A stretch of DNA of 64,000 bases from SAR202 cluster bacterium bin22. GTDB taxonomy: Bacteria > Chloroflexota > Dehalococcoidia > Lucifugimonadales > UBA3495. The position numbers and the translations under genes were made by a program. Each line of letters starts with the position of its first letter. The stretch's first letter is position 1. This document shows positions 32,735-40,477 of this stretch, piece after piece. Below the pieces are notes generated by a model, which was not told the origin of the DNA, did not search any database, and saw nothing but the letters and a program-made list of their open reading frames with translations. The stretch covers positions 27,654 through 91,653 of the forward strand of contig MPMM01000013.1 of NCBI GenBank assembly GCA_002238505.1, read 5' to 3'.

Positions 32735-32970
32735 CTTCCACGTTCTGAAACAGGGCCTTGATCCGGTCGATCATCTTGGAAATCACCCTCTCCCGACAAA
32801 ACAACTCGCCAGTGGTTCTGCGGGTATACCGCTCGATATCCAATCTCGACTGGTCCATTATCTCGGGCCGACTGGAAGGATGCCGGCAACAGGATCGTAT
32901 CCCGGAAGAGGTCGGCTATGTCCAAGGCAAAGGCCTCGCCATTTGCCCTGGCCGCGCCGTCGGCGGCAAA
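32735..32970 (-). pseudogene. cas1: cas1 (type I-E), C-terminal remnant with frameshift
   Basis: Minus-strand reading gives ANGEAFALDIADLFRDTILL-PASFQSA, the I-E Cas1 metal-site region (E. coli YDIADLFKFDTVVPKAFEIA). After one frameshift near 32868 it continues MDQSRLDIERYTRRTTGELF and ISKMIDRIKALFQNVEGRD, the Cas1 C-terminal helices. The first roughly two-thirds of Cas1 is absent, replaced at the right by a GC-rich hairpin (about 32980-33015) and plasmid genes. Cas3, Cse1, Cse2, Cas7, Cas5 and Cas6 are not present. So adaptation cannot be provided from here. Confidence 0.8.
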
Positions 32971-33128
32971 AGAGAAACGCCGCCCCCGCCTCTCGGCTCT
33001 GCGGGGCGGCGGCTTAGCGGGCGTCTCCTCCGCCCGCCCATTGATGAGAGTTTTCAGGAAAAGCTCGGCTTGGTCCCCGGACCTGGAGAACACAAATATG
33101 CGAAAGCAATAAAAGAGGAGGCCCAATA

Positions 33129-33527
33129 ATGGCTTACGAACTGAACGACAACAAAATCCCCCACGGCTACGAAAGCCTGGATGCCCACAAGAAACGGCAC
33201 CTCAATCCCGACACCGGCAGCCTGGACCACCGCGGACCCCAGCACAACGACTGGGTGCATTACCGGATGCTCAACCTGGCCGGCCCCGACCTGCTGGAGT
33301 GCGAACGGACCGCCCTGGAGCCCGGACAGCAGACCACCCTGACCTGGGACGCCGTCACCTGCCCCCACTGCGTGACCAGCATCGCCCAGTCCTGGGCCGG
33401 GTTCTGCGAGTTCGCGCCGCCCCTGGACCCCAAGGTCTACCACAGCAGCCTGGAGGACGTCTACGACGCGCCAACCGCCGAGAGCCTGGACCACATCTGG
33501 GACGCCTACACCGGCCGGCCCGTTTAG
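33129..33527 (+). CDS. Unrecognised 132-residue protein
   Basis: ATG 33129 after AAAAGAGGAGGCCCAATA, a strong ribosome site. GC-rich codon use returns here, marking the right edge of the accessory island. The product is acidic with CPHCVTSIAQSW near its middle. A GCCCCGG / TCGGGGC hairpin (about 33548-33569) follows the stop without a T-run. No family recognised. Confidence 0.6.
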   Translation: MAYELNDNKIPHGYESLDAHKKRHLNPDTGSLDHRGPQHNDWVHYRMLNLAGPDLLECERTALEPGQQTTLTWDAVTCPHCVTSIAQSWAGFCEFAPPLDPKVYHSSLEDVYDAPTAESLDHIWDAYTGRPV

Positions 33528-33590
33528 CCGGATCAGCAAAGGAGAAGCCCCGGCCCGTGGGTCGGGGCCCACCGAATTTGACGAAGAGAG

Positions 33591-33911
33591 GTGAAAGAGA
33601 CCTTGCGGTACACACACTCATTCCCGCTGACCCAGCAGGTCATCAAGGCCGGGGACGCCAGCGACCGCAAATCGTGCCCGGTGGCCTGGGCCCTGTGGCT
33701 CCACGGGTACGACAACCCGGCTGTGGACGAATACTCGACCCGGCTCTACGGCGACTACCGGCAGGACGTCTTCCTGCACACGTACGCCGCCCGGACCTGG
33801 ATCCGGGACTTCGATAACGAGTGCACCGTGCCCGCCGGCACCCTGGTCGTCGCCGTCGATACCGACCGCCCCGCCGAGGGCTCCCTGGACTTCGTCCGGC
33901 ACGACGCCTGA
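33591..33911 (+). CDS. Unrecognised 106-residue protein
   Basis: GTG 33591 after GAAGAGAG. A small alpha/beta protein with one Cys near each end and acidic strands (VDTDRPAEGSLDF). No motif. Followed by a 600-base region with many short repeated motifs. Confidence 0.5.
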   Translation: MKETLRYTHSFPLTQQVIKAGDASDRKSCPVAWALWLHGYDNPAVDEYSTRLYGDYRQDVFLHTYAARTWIRDFDNECTVPAGTLVVAVDTDRPAEGSLDFVRHDA

Positions 33912-34513
33912 GCGCCCGGGCGTCATATCATCCGGACACCGGGCCGTCCGGCTAGCAGGGCGTCGGCACGTTCCAACGTCAGACCGGCCCAGCGGCCGAA
34001 CATCGGCACGGCAGGCCGTTTTACCGTCAGGCCGGCAGGACAGAGAGGAATAGGGATGGTAAAACACTGGGCCACCCAGACGGCAGAGTGGATGAGCGTC
34101 AGCCCATCAAGGCAAAGGAGCCCCGCACCGTCACGCCATGGGGGCGTCATGCCGGAGAGAGGGCAGGATGGTACCTCATACGGCCATACTGCCTTTCCAC
34201 CAGCGGGCCTTCATTACGCCACACCACCACACCATTAGAACACCCCACCGTTACACCTTCAGGAAATTAGAGCGTCACGCCGTCAGCACGCTACACCATC
34301 AGGGCGTTACGCCGTCAGGCCGCTGGTACGCCACGACGCCAGGCCAGGCCGACGGTCCGCCGCCGGTACGGCTCCACCCCGATACACCACGGCGTCAGGA
34401 CGGCAGAGCGTCAGGAGGTCAAGCCGTCCCAGCATCCGCGTTATCTCCCCACAGCCCGGGTCAGTGACCCGCAACCGTGACCCGCAACCGTGACTCCGAG
34501 GAGGAATATACCC
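33912..34513. repeat. Non-coding stretch with dispersed CGTCAG motifs
   Basis: No convincing gene. The hexamer CGTCAG, often within a (C/T)(A/G)CC(A/G)TCAG(G) context, recurs many times (for example near 33976, 34025, 34096, 34280, 34313, 34394 and 34410). Relatives ACACCATTAG, ACACCTTCAG and ACACCATCAG occur at about 34230-34305. The same motif reappears at 38145-38180. It could be a binding cluster (partition or transfer site) or decayed repeats. Confidence 0.4.
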
Positions 34514-35059
34514 TTGAGCACCCACAGCAGCAAGACCGGGGACCAGCCCCGCTACACCATCGACGAGATCCGCCGCGACGTGGAGGACTGGCTGAAGTTC
34601 GGCCCACCCACCGAGGTCCAGGACAGCGAGACCGGCACCGACACCGGCCACCACGAGCTGGTGGAGGAGCTGGTCATCGCCCGGCGCGCCGCCAACCCCA
34701 ACATGCCGGCCAGCCGGGTAATCCACCAGGTCACCCAGGCCGACACCGACCGGTTCCTGGAGGATTCCTGGTACAGCGCCGCCGGCGAGCCCATCGACGA
34801 CGTCACCGACGAGAACCAGGCCGACTTCCGCGAGGAGGTCCGGAGGGAGCTGGCCAGCTGCCCCAAACTCAGCCGCGCCGTCGCCGACTGCCTGGAGCGG
34901 GCCTTCAAACGCTACAGCGCCCGGGTCCACGGCGACGACTCGCCCTTCCGCGCCGACTACCTCGGCGAATACCCCGACGACGACGCCGACCCGCCGGTCC
35001 CCATCGACGAGTTTGACGACGAGCCGGAGATCCACACGGCCCTGCAGCCCACGGCCTGA
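34514..35059 (+). CDS. Unrecognised acidic 181-residue protein
   Basis: TTG 34514 is taken as start because GAGGAGGAATATACCC precedes it at proper spacing; an in-frame GTG at 34490 lacks this. Strongly acidic at the end (EYPDDDADPPVPIDEFDDEPE). The N-terminal half has helical charged segments (DEIRRDVEDWLKFG). No family recognised. Confidence 0.55.
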   Translation: MSTHSSKTGDQPRYTIDEIRRDVEDWLKFGPPTEVQDSETGTDTGHHELVEELVIARRAANPNMPASRVIHQVTQADTDRFLEDSWYSAAGEPIDDVTDENQADFREEVRRELASCPKLSRAVADCLERAFKRYSARVHGDDSPFRADYLGEYPDDDADPPVPIDEFDDEPEIHTALQPTA

Positions 35060-35265
35060 CCGGAGCTGAACAAGAGCCGAGGGAACAGGACAGTGGGCCA
35101 GCCGAACGGCTGACGCCGTACAGGCTGGCAAGAGGTGGCCGCCGAGCTGGCCACCCGGAAGGCAGGGATTTTAAGACCAAGGAGGGCTTTCGGCACAGCC
35201 TTAAGCCCGGGTCCCCAACTTTGAAATGCCCGCCCCCGAGGAGGGGCAGCGAAGGAGTAGACACG

Positions 35266-35472
35266 ATGATGATGAGCAAGCACCAGGGAGCAACCGCACC
35301 GTGGAAGCCCGGCGAGACCGTCCGCTGCGGCGCCGAGTTCGTGACCTTCCAGCACCTGGCCGGCAAGGCCGCCATGATCACCCACGACGACGGCCTTATC
35401 GAGCTGGTACCCCTGCACACCCTGTCGGACCGCACCACCGGCGCCGCGGCCGAGCTGCAACTGGCCAGCTAA
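35266..35472 (+). CDS. Small beta-rich protein, 68 residues
   Basis: ATG 35266 (two further ATG follow) after GAAGGAG. The chain reads as a small beta-barrel: GATAPWKPGETVRCGAEFVT, then MITHDDGLIELVPLHTL. An SH3-like or KOW-like fold is plausible. Function unknown. Confidence 0.5.
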   Translation: MMMSKHQGATAPWKPGETVRCGAEFVTFQHLAGKAAMITHDDGLIELVPLHTLSDRTTGAAAELQLAS

Positions 35473-35536
35473 CAGCCAGGAAAACCCGAACGACAACAAC
35501 CTGCCGGCCGAGGCCACGGCGAGAAGGAGGAAGGAG

Positions 35537-36121
35537 ATGACCACCGGCGCAATCGGAACCCAGCGCGACATCCTGATCACAGTCCGGAACCGGCAACACC
35601 TGGCGCCGGTGCTGGAGACCCTGCAGTCCATCAAAGCGTCCCAGGTCCTGCTGCAGCTGACCGGCAGCGACGACACCGAGTACCTGGTGCGCTACCAGGA
35701 ATCAAAGGTCGAGCAGTCCAGCGCCCTGGTCAAGCTGCGCGTCCAGGCCGAGCCGAGCCCGCTGGCCGGACTGGAAGACCGCTACGAGGTGTGGGTCAGC
35801 GAGATCTACGCCAGCGCCCTGGGCGAGGAGGAGGCCGTCCGCGACTGGCAGAGGTTCTACGAGGGCATGCCCCAGGCCGACGGCAGCGAGGGGGAGCCCG
35901 GGCTGGCCCAGGACCCCATCGCCGCAGCGCTGCTGGCCGAGGGCTTCACCCTGACCCACTGGGGCGACCTGGACCGATCCGACCAGGAACGCTTCATGGA
36001 CCACGTGCAGCTCTTCGCCGAGGGCCCGGAGTGGCTCTCGCCCGAGCTGATGGAGGGCAGCACGTCCCGCGCGGACGCCCTGGAGCGCTACGCCCCCTTT
36101 CTGCAGGCCCCGCACGACTGA
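35537..36121 (+). CDS. Unrecognised 194-residue protein
   Basis: ATG 35537 after GAGAAGGAGGAAGGAG. N-terminal alpha/beta half (RDILITVRNRQHLAPVLETL) followed by an acidic helical half (GEEEAVRDWQRFYEGMP). No Cys and no membrane segment. No known motif. Operon-like spacing to the next gene (36 bases). Confidence 0.55.
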   Translation: MTTGAIGTQRDILITVRNRQHLAPVLETLQSIKASQVLLQLTGSDDTEYLVRYQESKVEQSSALVKLRVQAEPSPLAGLEDRYEVWVSEIYASALGEEEAVRDWQRFYEGMPQADGSEGEPGLAQDPIAAALLAEGFTLTHWGDLDRSDQERFMDHVQLFAEGPEWLSPELMEGSTSRADALERYAPFLQAPHD

Positions 36122-36157
36122 AACCAGCCGCACCAGCGGCGAAGGAGAAGGAACAGG

Positions 36158-36673
36158 ATGACCGCTACCCAACTGAAGAACCGGCCACAATGGGCCATTG
36201 ACCCGTCGGGGCTGGCCGTCCAGGCCCGCCGACACGGCTTCGAGCCGGCCGCCAGGGACCTGGACCTGGCCCTGGAGGCGCAGGAGTTCATCTACAGCTG
36301 CAACGAGGCCCGCCTCCGGCTGGACATCGACCCCAACCGCTACGTCAACATGGAGCTGGCCTTCCACCAGCGCCGGGACCCCGGCATGCCAACGAATCCC
36401 CAGGTGATCAGGGAAGTGATCCAGGAGGCTGGACGGCCCGGCGAACTGCCCTCCGGAGTGGAACCAGCCCTGGTCAATGCCTTCCTGGAGATGGTGTCCG
36501 CCAGCTGGCTGGAATGGCGCCGGACGAACCGGTTGAAGTACCGGGGCGAATGCCGGCACTATCACGACCCCGAGGACGTCTGCCCGGAGCAGAGGCGGTG
36601 GGAAGAACTGGAGCAGCGCCTGCTCCACGACCTGGGCTGGGAGGACTGGGCCGCCGGCGCGGCCGCACCGTAG
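36158..36673 (+). CDS. Unrecognised helical 171-residue protein
   Basis: ATG 36158 after GCGAAGGAGAAGGAACAGG. Largely helical, with RLDIDPNRYVNMELAFHQRR and a C-terminal segment containing CRHYHDPEDVC. Two Cys and two His close together could bind zinc, but the pattern is not a known finger. Function unknown. Confidence 0.5.
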   Translation: MTATQLKNRPQWAIDPSGLAVQARRHGFEPAARDLDLALEAQEFIYSCNEARLRLDIDPNRYVNMELAFHQRRDPGMPTNPQVIREVIQEAGRPGELPSGVEPALVNAFLEMVSASWLEWRRTNRLKYRGECRHYHDPEDVCPEQRRWEELEQRLLHDLGWEDWAAGAAAP

Positions 36674-36689
36674 CAGAGACCCGCGCTGC

Positions 36690-36698
36690 TGGTATACT
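36690..36698 (+). promoter_or_regulatory. Extended -10 promoter element
   Basis: TGGTATACT, 37 bases before ATG 36736, is the best of the TGn-TAnAAT-type elements in the window. TAGCAG, 16 bases upstream of the hexamer, is a weak -35 candidate. Confidence 0.45.
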
Positions 36699-36735
36699 CA
36701 AGACTGAAGCCAAGAAGCCAGAAGGAGTTCAGGAT

Positions 36736-37422
36736 ATGAACGACCGAATGGACCGTCTGGAGAGCCGGATGCACGACCTGGACGTCAAGATGACCCGCGT
36801 GGACGTGCGCACCGGCAACGCCGAGGGACGGGCCTACGAGACTCACGCCGCCCGCAACATGCCTTACCTGCTCTACAGCCAGCTGGGCATACGCCGGGCA
36901 ACGCCGGTGTACCGTTACCAGGCCGACGACCCGGACTCGCTGGCAGAGATGAACAACACGCCGCCGCCACCACCCCAGCTGACCGTGGGAGAACTGGCCG
37001 AACTGACCGATGCCGACATGGTCTTTCGCGGTCACGCCGACGCAGGGGAAGACACCGACCTCTACGTCATCATCGAGGCCTCGATCACGGGAGACCTGGA
37101 CGACGTGACCCGAGCCGACCGGCGACGGGAACTCATGAGGAAACTGACCGAAGCACCCTGCCTGGCAGCAATAGTATGCGAGACCCTGAGAGAAACGGTG
37201 GCCCGAGGCCTCAGGAGAGAGAAGGCCGCTGACGGAAGACCCGAGAGGGACATCGTCGCACCCGACAGGTTCAACCCGAGGGCGCTGGACCCGCGAGAAC
37301 GGAGACCCGTAGAACAGGAAATAGACACCCTCTTCAGGCCGGAAATCCAGGAGGTCCCGCGCCGTGACACCATCGACCAGGACGTCCACGTCCTGTACCT
37401 GGCCACCCGCAACAGCGGCTGA
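36736..37422 (+). CDS. Coiled-coil protein with possible PD-(D/E)XK-like core
   Basis: ATG 36736 after AGAAGGAGTTCAGGAT. Residues 1-30 are a heptad-like charged helix (MDRLESRMHDLDVKMTRVDV). A Pro-rich stretch (NNTPPPPPQL) precedes LTDADMVFRGHADAGEDTDL then YVIIEASITGDLDDVTRADR and RRELMRKLTE. The D...(V/I)EAS pattern followed by DV.RA..R is what one sees in a set of coiled-coil-plus-nuclease-fold proteins (DUF3782-like). Lysine is absent from the ExK position, so activity is uncertain. The tail is basic. Confidence 0.5.
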   Translation: MNDRMDRLESRMHDLDVKMTRVDVRTGNAEGRAYETHAARNMPYLLYSQLGIRRATPVYRYQADDPDSLAEMNNTPPPPPQLTVGELAELTDADMVFRGHADAGEDTDLYVIIEASITGDLDDVTRADRRRELMRKLTEAPCLAAIVCETLRETVARGLRREKAADGRPERDIVAPDRFNPRALDPRERRPVEQEIDTLFRPEIQEVPRRDTIDQDVHVLYLATRNSG

Positions 37423-37433
37423 CCAACGCGGCC

Positions 37434-38054
37434 TCACAACCGTCCCCGCGGCCGCCCGGACGTCCGGGCCACGAAGCCCCGCGGCGTGGGCTCCAGCAGC
37501 TCGGAGACCGTCGCCGTCCAGGTGCTGCCCGAGGCGGTCCTGACCTGGACCAGGTCGCCCACCGCCAGCGGCGCGGTGGACAGCACACCCCAGGCGCCGC
37601 CCGGCAGACGGTGGGGACGGACCGTCACCGGCGCCGACTTCTCCGATCCAACGTCCGATCCAACGTCGGACCCAGCGTCCGCAACCGGAGTGGCAGCCTG
37701 GCCCTCGACCGTGGTGGCCAAACCGTCCTCCGTCCTGCCACCTAAGTCCCCAACGTCGTCGTCCGTCCTGCCACCTAAGTCCGCTTCGGCTCCCGTTGCT
37801 TCGGCCCGGTCCGCCCTGCCACCTAAGTCCCCAGCTGCAGCGGCCAGCCTGCCACCTAAGAGACGCCGGACCGACGGGCTGAAGTCCGGACCGCGAACCA
37901 CCATGCCCGGCTCCACCCGGTCGTCGCCCTCACCGCCCCACCGGCCGAGATACCCCAAGTGGCGCATCCGCGAACGTCCGTCAGACCACACGGACTCGCA
38001 CAGGTAGGCATAGGGGCCGCAGCCGCGGATCATCTTCCAGACCACGTAGGCCAT
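37434..38054 (-). CDS. Minus-strand protein with repeated Asp/Gly-rich linker
   Basis: ATG at 38054 (AAAAGGGGAGTTTGACGTAAGC upstream). N-terminal domain MAYVVWKMIRGCGPYAYLCE...RMRHLGYLGRW, an aromatic, basic, possibly DNA-binding start. The middle is a low-complexity linker built of DLGGRT/DVGS units. The C-terminal domain LAVGDLVQVRTASGSTWTA is a small beta-barrel. It is the only minus-strand gene in this neighbourhood and is convergent with the gene at 36736 (11 bases apart). Function unknown; the C-terminal barrel may bind nucleic acid. Confidence 0.6.
   Translation of the reverse strand: MAYVVWKMIRGCGPYAYLCESVWSDGRSRMRHLGYLGRWGGEGDDRVEPGMVVRGPDFSPSVRRLLGGRLAAAAGDLGGRADRAEATGAEADLGGRTDDDVGDLGGRTEDGLATTVEGQAATPVADAGSDVGSDVGSEKSAPVTVRPHRLPGGAWGVLSTAPLAVGDLVQVRTASGSTWTATVSELLEPTPRGFVARTSGRPRGRL
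37643..37860 (-). repeat. Short tandem repeats in the linker-coding region
   Basis: Three 12-bp units (TCCGATCCAACG and variants, about 37643-37678) and four copies of CTGCCACCTAAG(TCC) at 37735, 37768, 37816 and 37849. Steps are 33, 48 and 33 bp, all multiples of three, so the frame is kept and the linker length can vary. Confidence 0.7.
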
Positions 38055-38281
38055 GCTTACGTCAAACTCCCCTTTTTTTGGGCCAGATGATACCACCTGG
38101 CCCCTGGCAGACGGCCTTCAAGAACCGGCAGGCACAGACGGTTCTGCCGTCAGGAAGCCAAGGCGTCAGGGAAGCCTGACTGGCGAGAATAAGCCCGTTG
38201 CCACCCGTTGCCAGCCAGCGCACGAGGCGGCAAAATGCAACAGCAACCGGACAAACCGAATTGACGGCAAGGAGGCCAGAC

Positions 38282-38524
38282 ATGTCAATAGGCATCAGGG
38301 CCCAGTTCACCAACGGCATCCTCGTCCCCCTGGATCCGCTGGACCTCAAGGAGGGGGCACTAGTCACGCTGGACATAAGCGAAGAAGCCGAGGAAACCGT
38401 GCTCGAGGCGACGGACCGGCTGCTCAGCTCAGCTCCGGCGGGGACGTGGGACAGCTCGCCGCCCGACGGGGCCGCAAATTACCGACATTACCTGTACGGC
38501 CACCCGAAGGAGGAAGAGTGCTGA
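38282..38524 (+). CDS. AF2212/DUF104-like antitoxin
   Basis: ATG 38282 (GGCAAGGAGGCCAGAC upstream). The N-terminus IRAQFTNGILVPLDPLDLKE then GALVTLDI is the DUF104/AF2212 antitoxin signature, a small beta-rich DNA-binding domain. The C-terminal part should bind the toxin. Its TGA overlaps the ATG of the PIN toxin gene (ATGA), the usual coupling of a vapBC-type pair. Confidence 0.8.
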   Translation: MSIGIRAQFTNGILVPLDPLDLKEGALVTLDISEEAEETVLEATDRLLSSAPAGTWDSSPPDGAANYRHYLYGHPKEEEC

Positions 38525-38943
38525 TGGCGGAGATCTTCGCCGACACCGGGTACTGGATCGCCCTGCTCAATCCGGCCGACCCGCTGCACCCCCGAGCCCG
38601 GGAGCTGGGCGTCGCCCTGCAGCGGGAGACCATAGTCACCACGGAGATGATATTCGCCGAGCTGCTGAACCACGAGAGCCGGTCCGGAGCCGCCAAACGA
38701 CGCCTGACCGCCCAGGCCGTCGCCACGTGGACCGCCAACCGCCGGGTGAACGTCCTTCCCCAAACCACGCGGCAGTTTCACGATGCCCTGCAGCTCTACC
38801 TCGCCCGGCCCGACCAGGCATGGGGCCTAGTGGATTGCGCCAGCTTCCTGGCCATGGAACAGAGGGGAATCCGGGAGGCCCTGGCCTACGACCGGCACTT
38901 CCAGCAGGCCGGCTTCACCGCCCTGCTCAGGGAAACCCGCTGA
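38524..38943 (+). CDS. vapC: PIN-domain (VapC-like) toxin
   Basis: A 139-residue PIN protein. FADTGYWIALLNPADPLHPR (first catalytic Asp), TEMIFAELLNHE (Glu) and WGLVDCASFLAMEQRGIREA then LAYDRHFQQAGF (later Asp residues) form the four-acid site of a Mg-dependent RNase. Together with the overlapping antitoxin it makes a complete toxin-antitoxin module, likely for plasmid maintenance. The family could also be called generically PIN. Confidence 0.85.
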   Translation: MAEIFADTGYWIALLNPADPLHPRARELGVALQRETIVTTEMIFAELLNHESRSGAAKRRLTAQAVATWTANRRVNVLPQTTRQFHDALQLYLARPDQAWGLVDCASFLAMEQRGIREALAYDRHFQQAGFTALLRETR

Positions 38944-39040
38944 CAGGCCAGGAACTGGAATATCCAGCCGATACCCCCACTGCAGAAGCAATCAGGACGC
39001 CACAGCCCCAAGAGGGCAGGAAGGCAGGAGGTGAAAGACA

Positions 39041-39307
39041 ATGGCCACCGAAGAGATGAGCCGGGCCGGGGCCCTGGGCTGGCAGGACTGCCCCCTGGTC
39101 GGAAGGGATCCGGAGCGCCTGAACGGCGCCTGGACGGTGGGAGACACCCGCCCGCCCCTCCACGCCATCTTCGACAACCTGGGCGCCGGCGCCAGCGTCG
39201 CCGAGCTGACCGAGTGGTTCGAGGGGCTCACCGAGGAACAGGTCAGGGGAACCCTGACCCACTACCCCCGCATGCTGGAATCCGACCTCCTGGAGCCGGC
39301 GGCGTGA
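39041..39307 (+). CDS. DUF433-family protein (VapB-like antitoxin type)
   Basis: ATG 39041 after GGCAGGAGGTGAAAGACA. The 88-residue chain fits DUF433: CPLVGRDPERLNGAWTVGDT, then ASVAELTEWFEGLTEEQVRG. This is the pattern P.V...P...G...I..TR....IF..L..G.S..E........E.V. DUF433 proteins often pair with a PIN-like (DUF5615) toxin; none follows here, so it is either solitary or acts with another toxin. Confidence 0.7.
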   Translation: MATEEMSRAGALGWQDCPLVGRDPERLNGAWTVGDTRPPLHAIFDNLGAGASVAELTEWFEGLTEEQVRGTLTHYPRMLESDLLEPAA

Positions 39308-40134
39308 GGAAACGGGCCGGGACCTCCTGAGGGATACCCGGCCAACAGAGGACCCCCCGCGAATCCGGCGCGCCACGCCGTCCCCGGATACGGCCGTCCC
39401 GCCCGGTGCCGGGAAAAGACCCCCTCCGTTTGACAACCACACCCCCGGATGCCTACCGTCTCCCCCAGGTGGACATAATCCCCGCACACAAGGAAACGCC
39501 CCGTCGTCAGCGACCACCTAAGGTCACCCTGACGGGGCGCTCCTCCCCCGGGCCGGTCCAAGGGCCCGGGGCTCCACCGCTGAACCCGGATCAGAGGCCT
39601 AACAGCGATGTGCAGCCAAAGCCTACCAACCCGCCGGGCCCGCTGGCAAGCGGACCGGGCGCAATTGCCGCCCACACCGGCCGCGCCGGCCAGCCCGGCA
39701 TTCCCTCAATGTTACCCAAACACCGTCCCCGCCAACCCGCCAGCTACGGCGCCGGGGTACCCTTTCCGCACGCCCGGCCGGCCCAGGCCGGCGCAGCACG
39801 GGCCAGGGACACTTTTCGGGGACCAGGGAGATGAGCCGGTGAGATAGGACACGGCCCGTAACGCAGAAGGCCCCCGGGTGTTGAGACCACCCGGGGGCCG
39901 GATTCGCATCAGGCCGATTTGCCGCTTTCTTGCGGTTAACACAGCGCCCAGCGGGAGTAGTCAAAAACCCCGGTCGCAGGTTGCCCGCTTTCTGGTTGAG
40001 CAGCCGGACCCCTTAAAAATCCCCTTTGCAGAGGGGCAGGGCCCTCGTCGGCCTTTTTCGTAGCACCACCAAATTTAACCTCCCGCCGGGCGCAGGTCAA
40101 GACCCCACAAGGCCAATAAACCGGCCAAAACGGG
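39308..40134. other. Non-coding region rich in strong hairpins
   Basis: 827 bases with no convincing gene. Strong inverted repeats: CGCCCCGTC / GACGGGGCG (39497-39539, long loop), CCGGCCGCGCCGGCC (about 39677-39691) and GGCCCCCGGGTG / CACCCGGGGGCC (39869-39899). A C/G-rich hairpin CCCCTTTGCAGAGGGG (40020-40035) is followed by GGCCTTTTTC. These could be tandem terminators isolating the Rep gene, or part of an oriT/oriV. It lies directly upstream of the replication protein gene. Confidence 0.5.
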
Positions 40135-40477
40135 GTGAACGACGCGCCCAACACGATCGCGGGAGGTTTCGCTTTGCCAGCGACCGAAGACGACGACGAC
40201 ACCGATACCGACGACCCACGCCACCGGACAGTCCAAGCAGAAGAGGGCAGCCAGGAACAAGGACCACGCCAGGAACTGTCTCAGGGCCCGGAAGAGGAAC
40301 GGCCCCAGGAGCAGCACGGCCCGGCCCAGGCCAACGGTTCCGTCGACGTCCCCGCCGGAGGCCCGCGGGAGACCACGGAGGAAACTGCCGGGGCTCAGCC
40401 CCAGGAAGAGACCACGGGGGGCCGCCAGCCCGGGAAAGCGCCCAGGGAGGGCCGCCGGCCCCTCAACCGCGGCGCTC

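Noticed and set aside
39406..39834. 142-codon Pro-rich open frame
   Set aside because: Spans several hairpins, has no ribosome site and reads as composition-driven low complexity.
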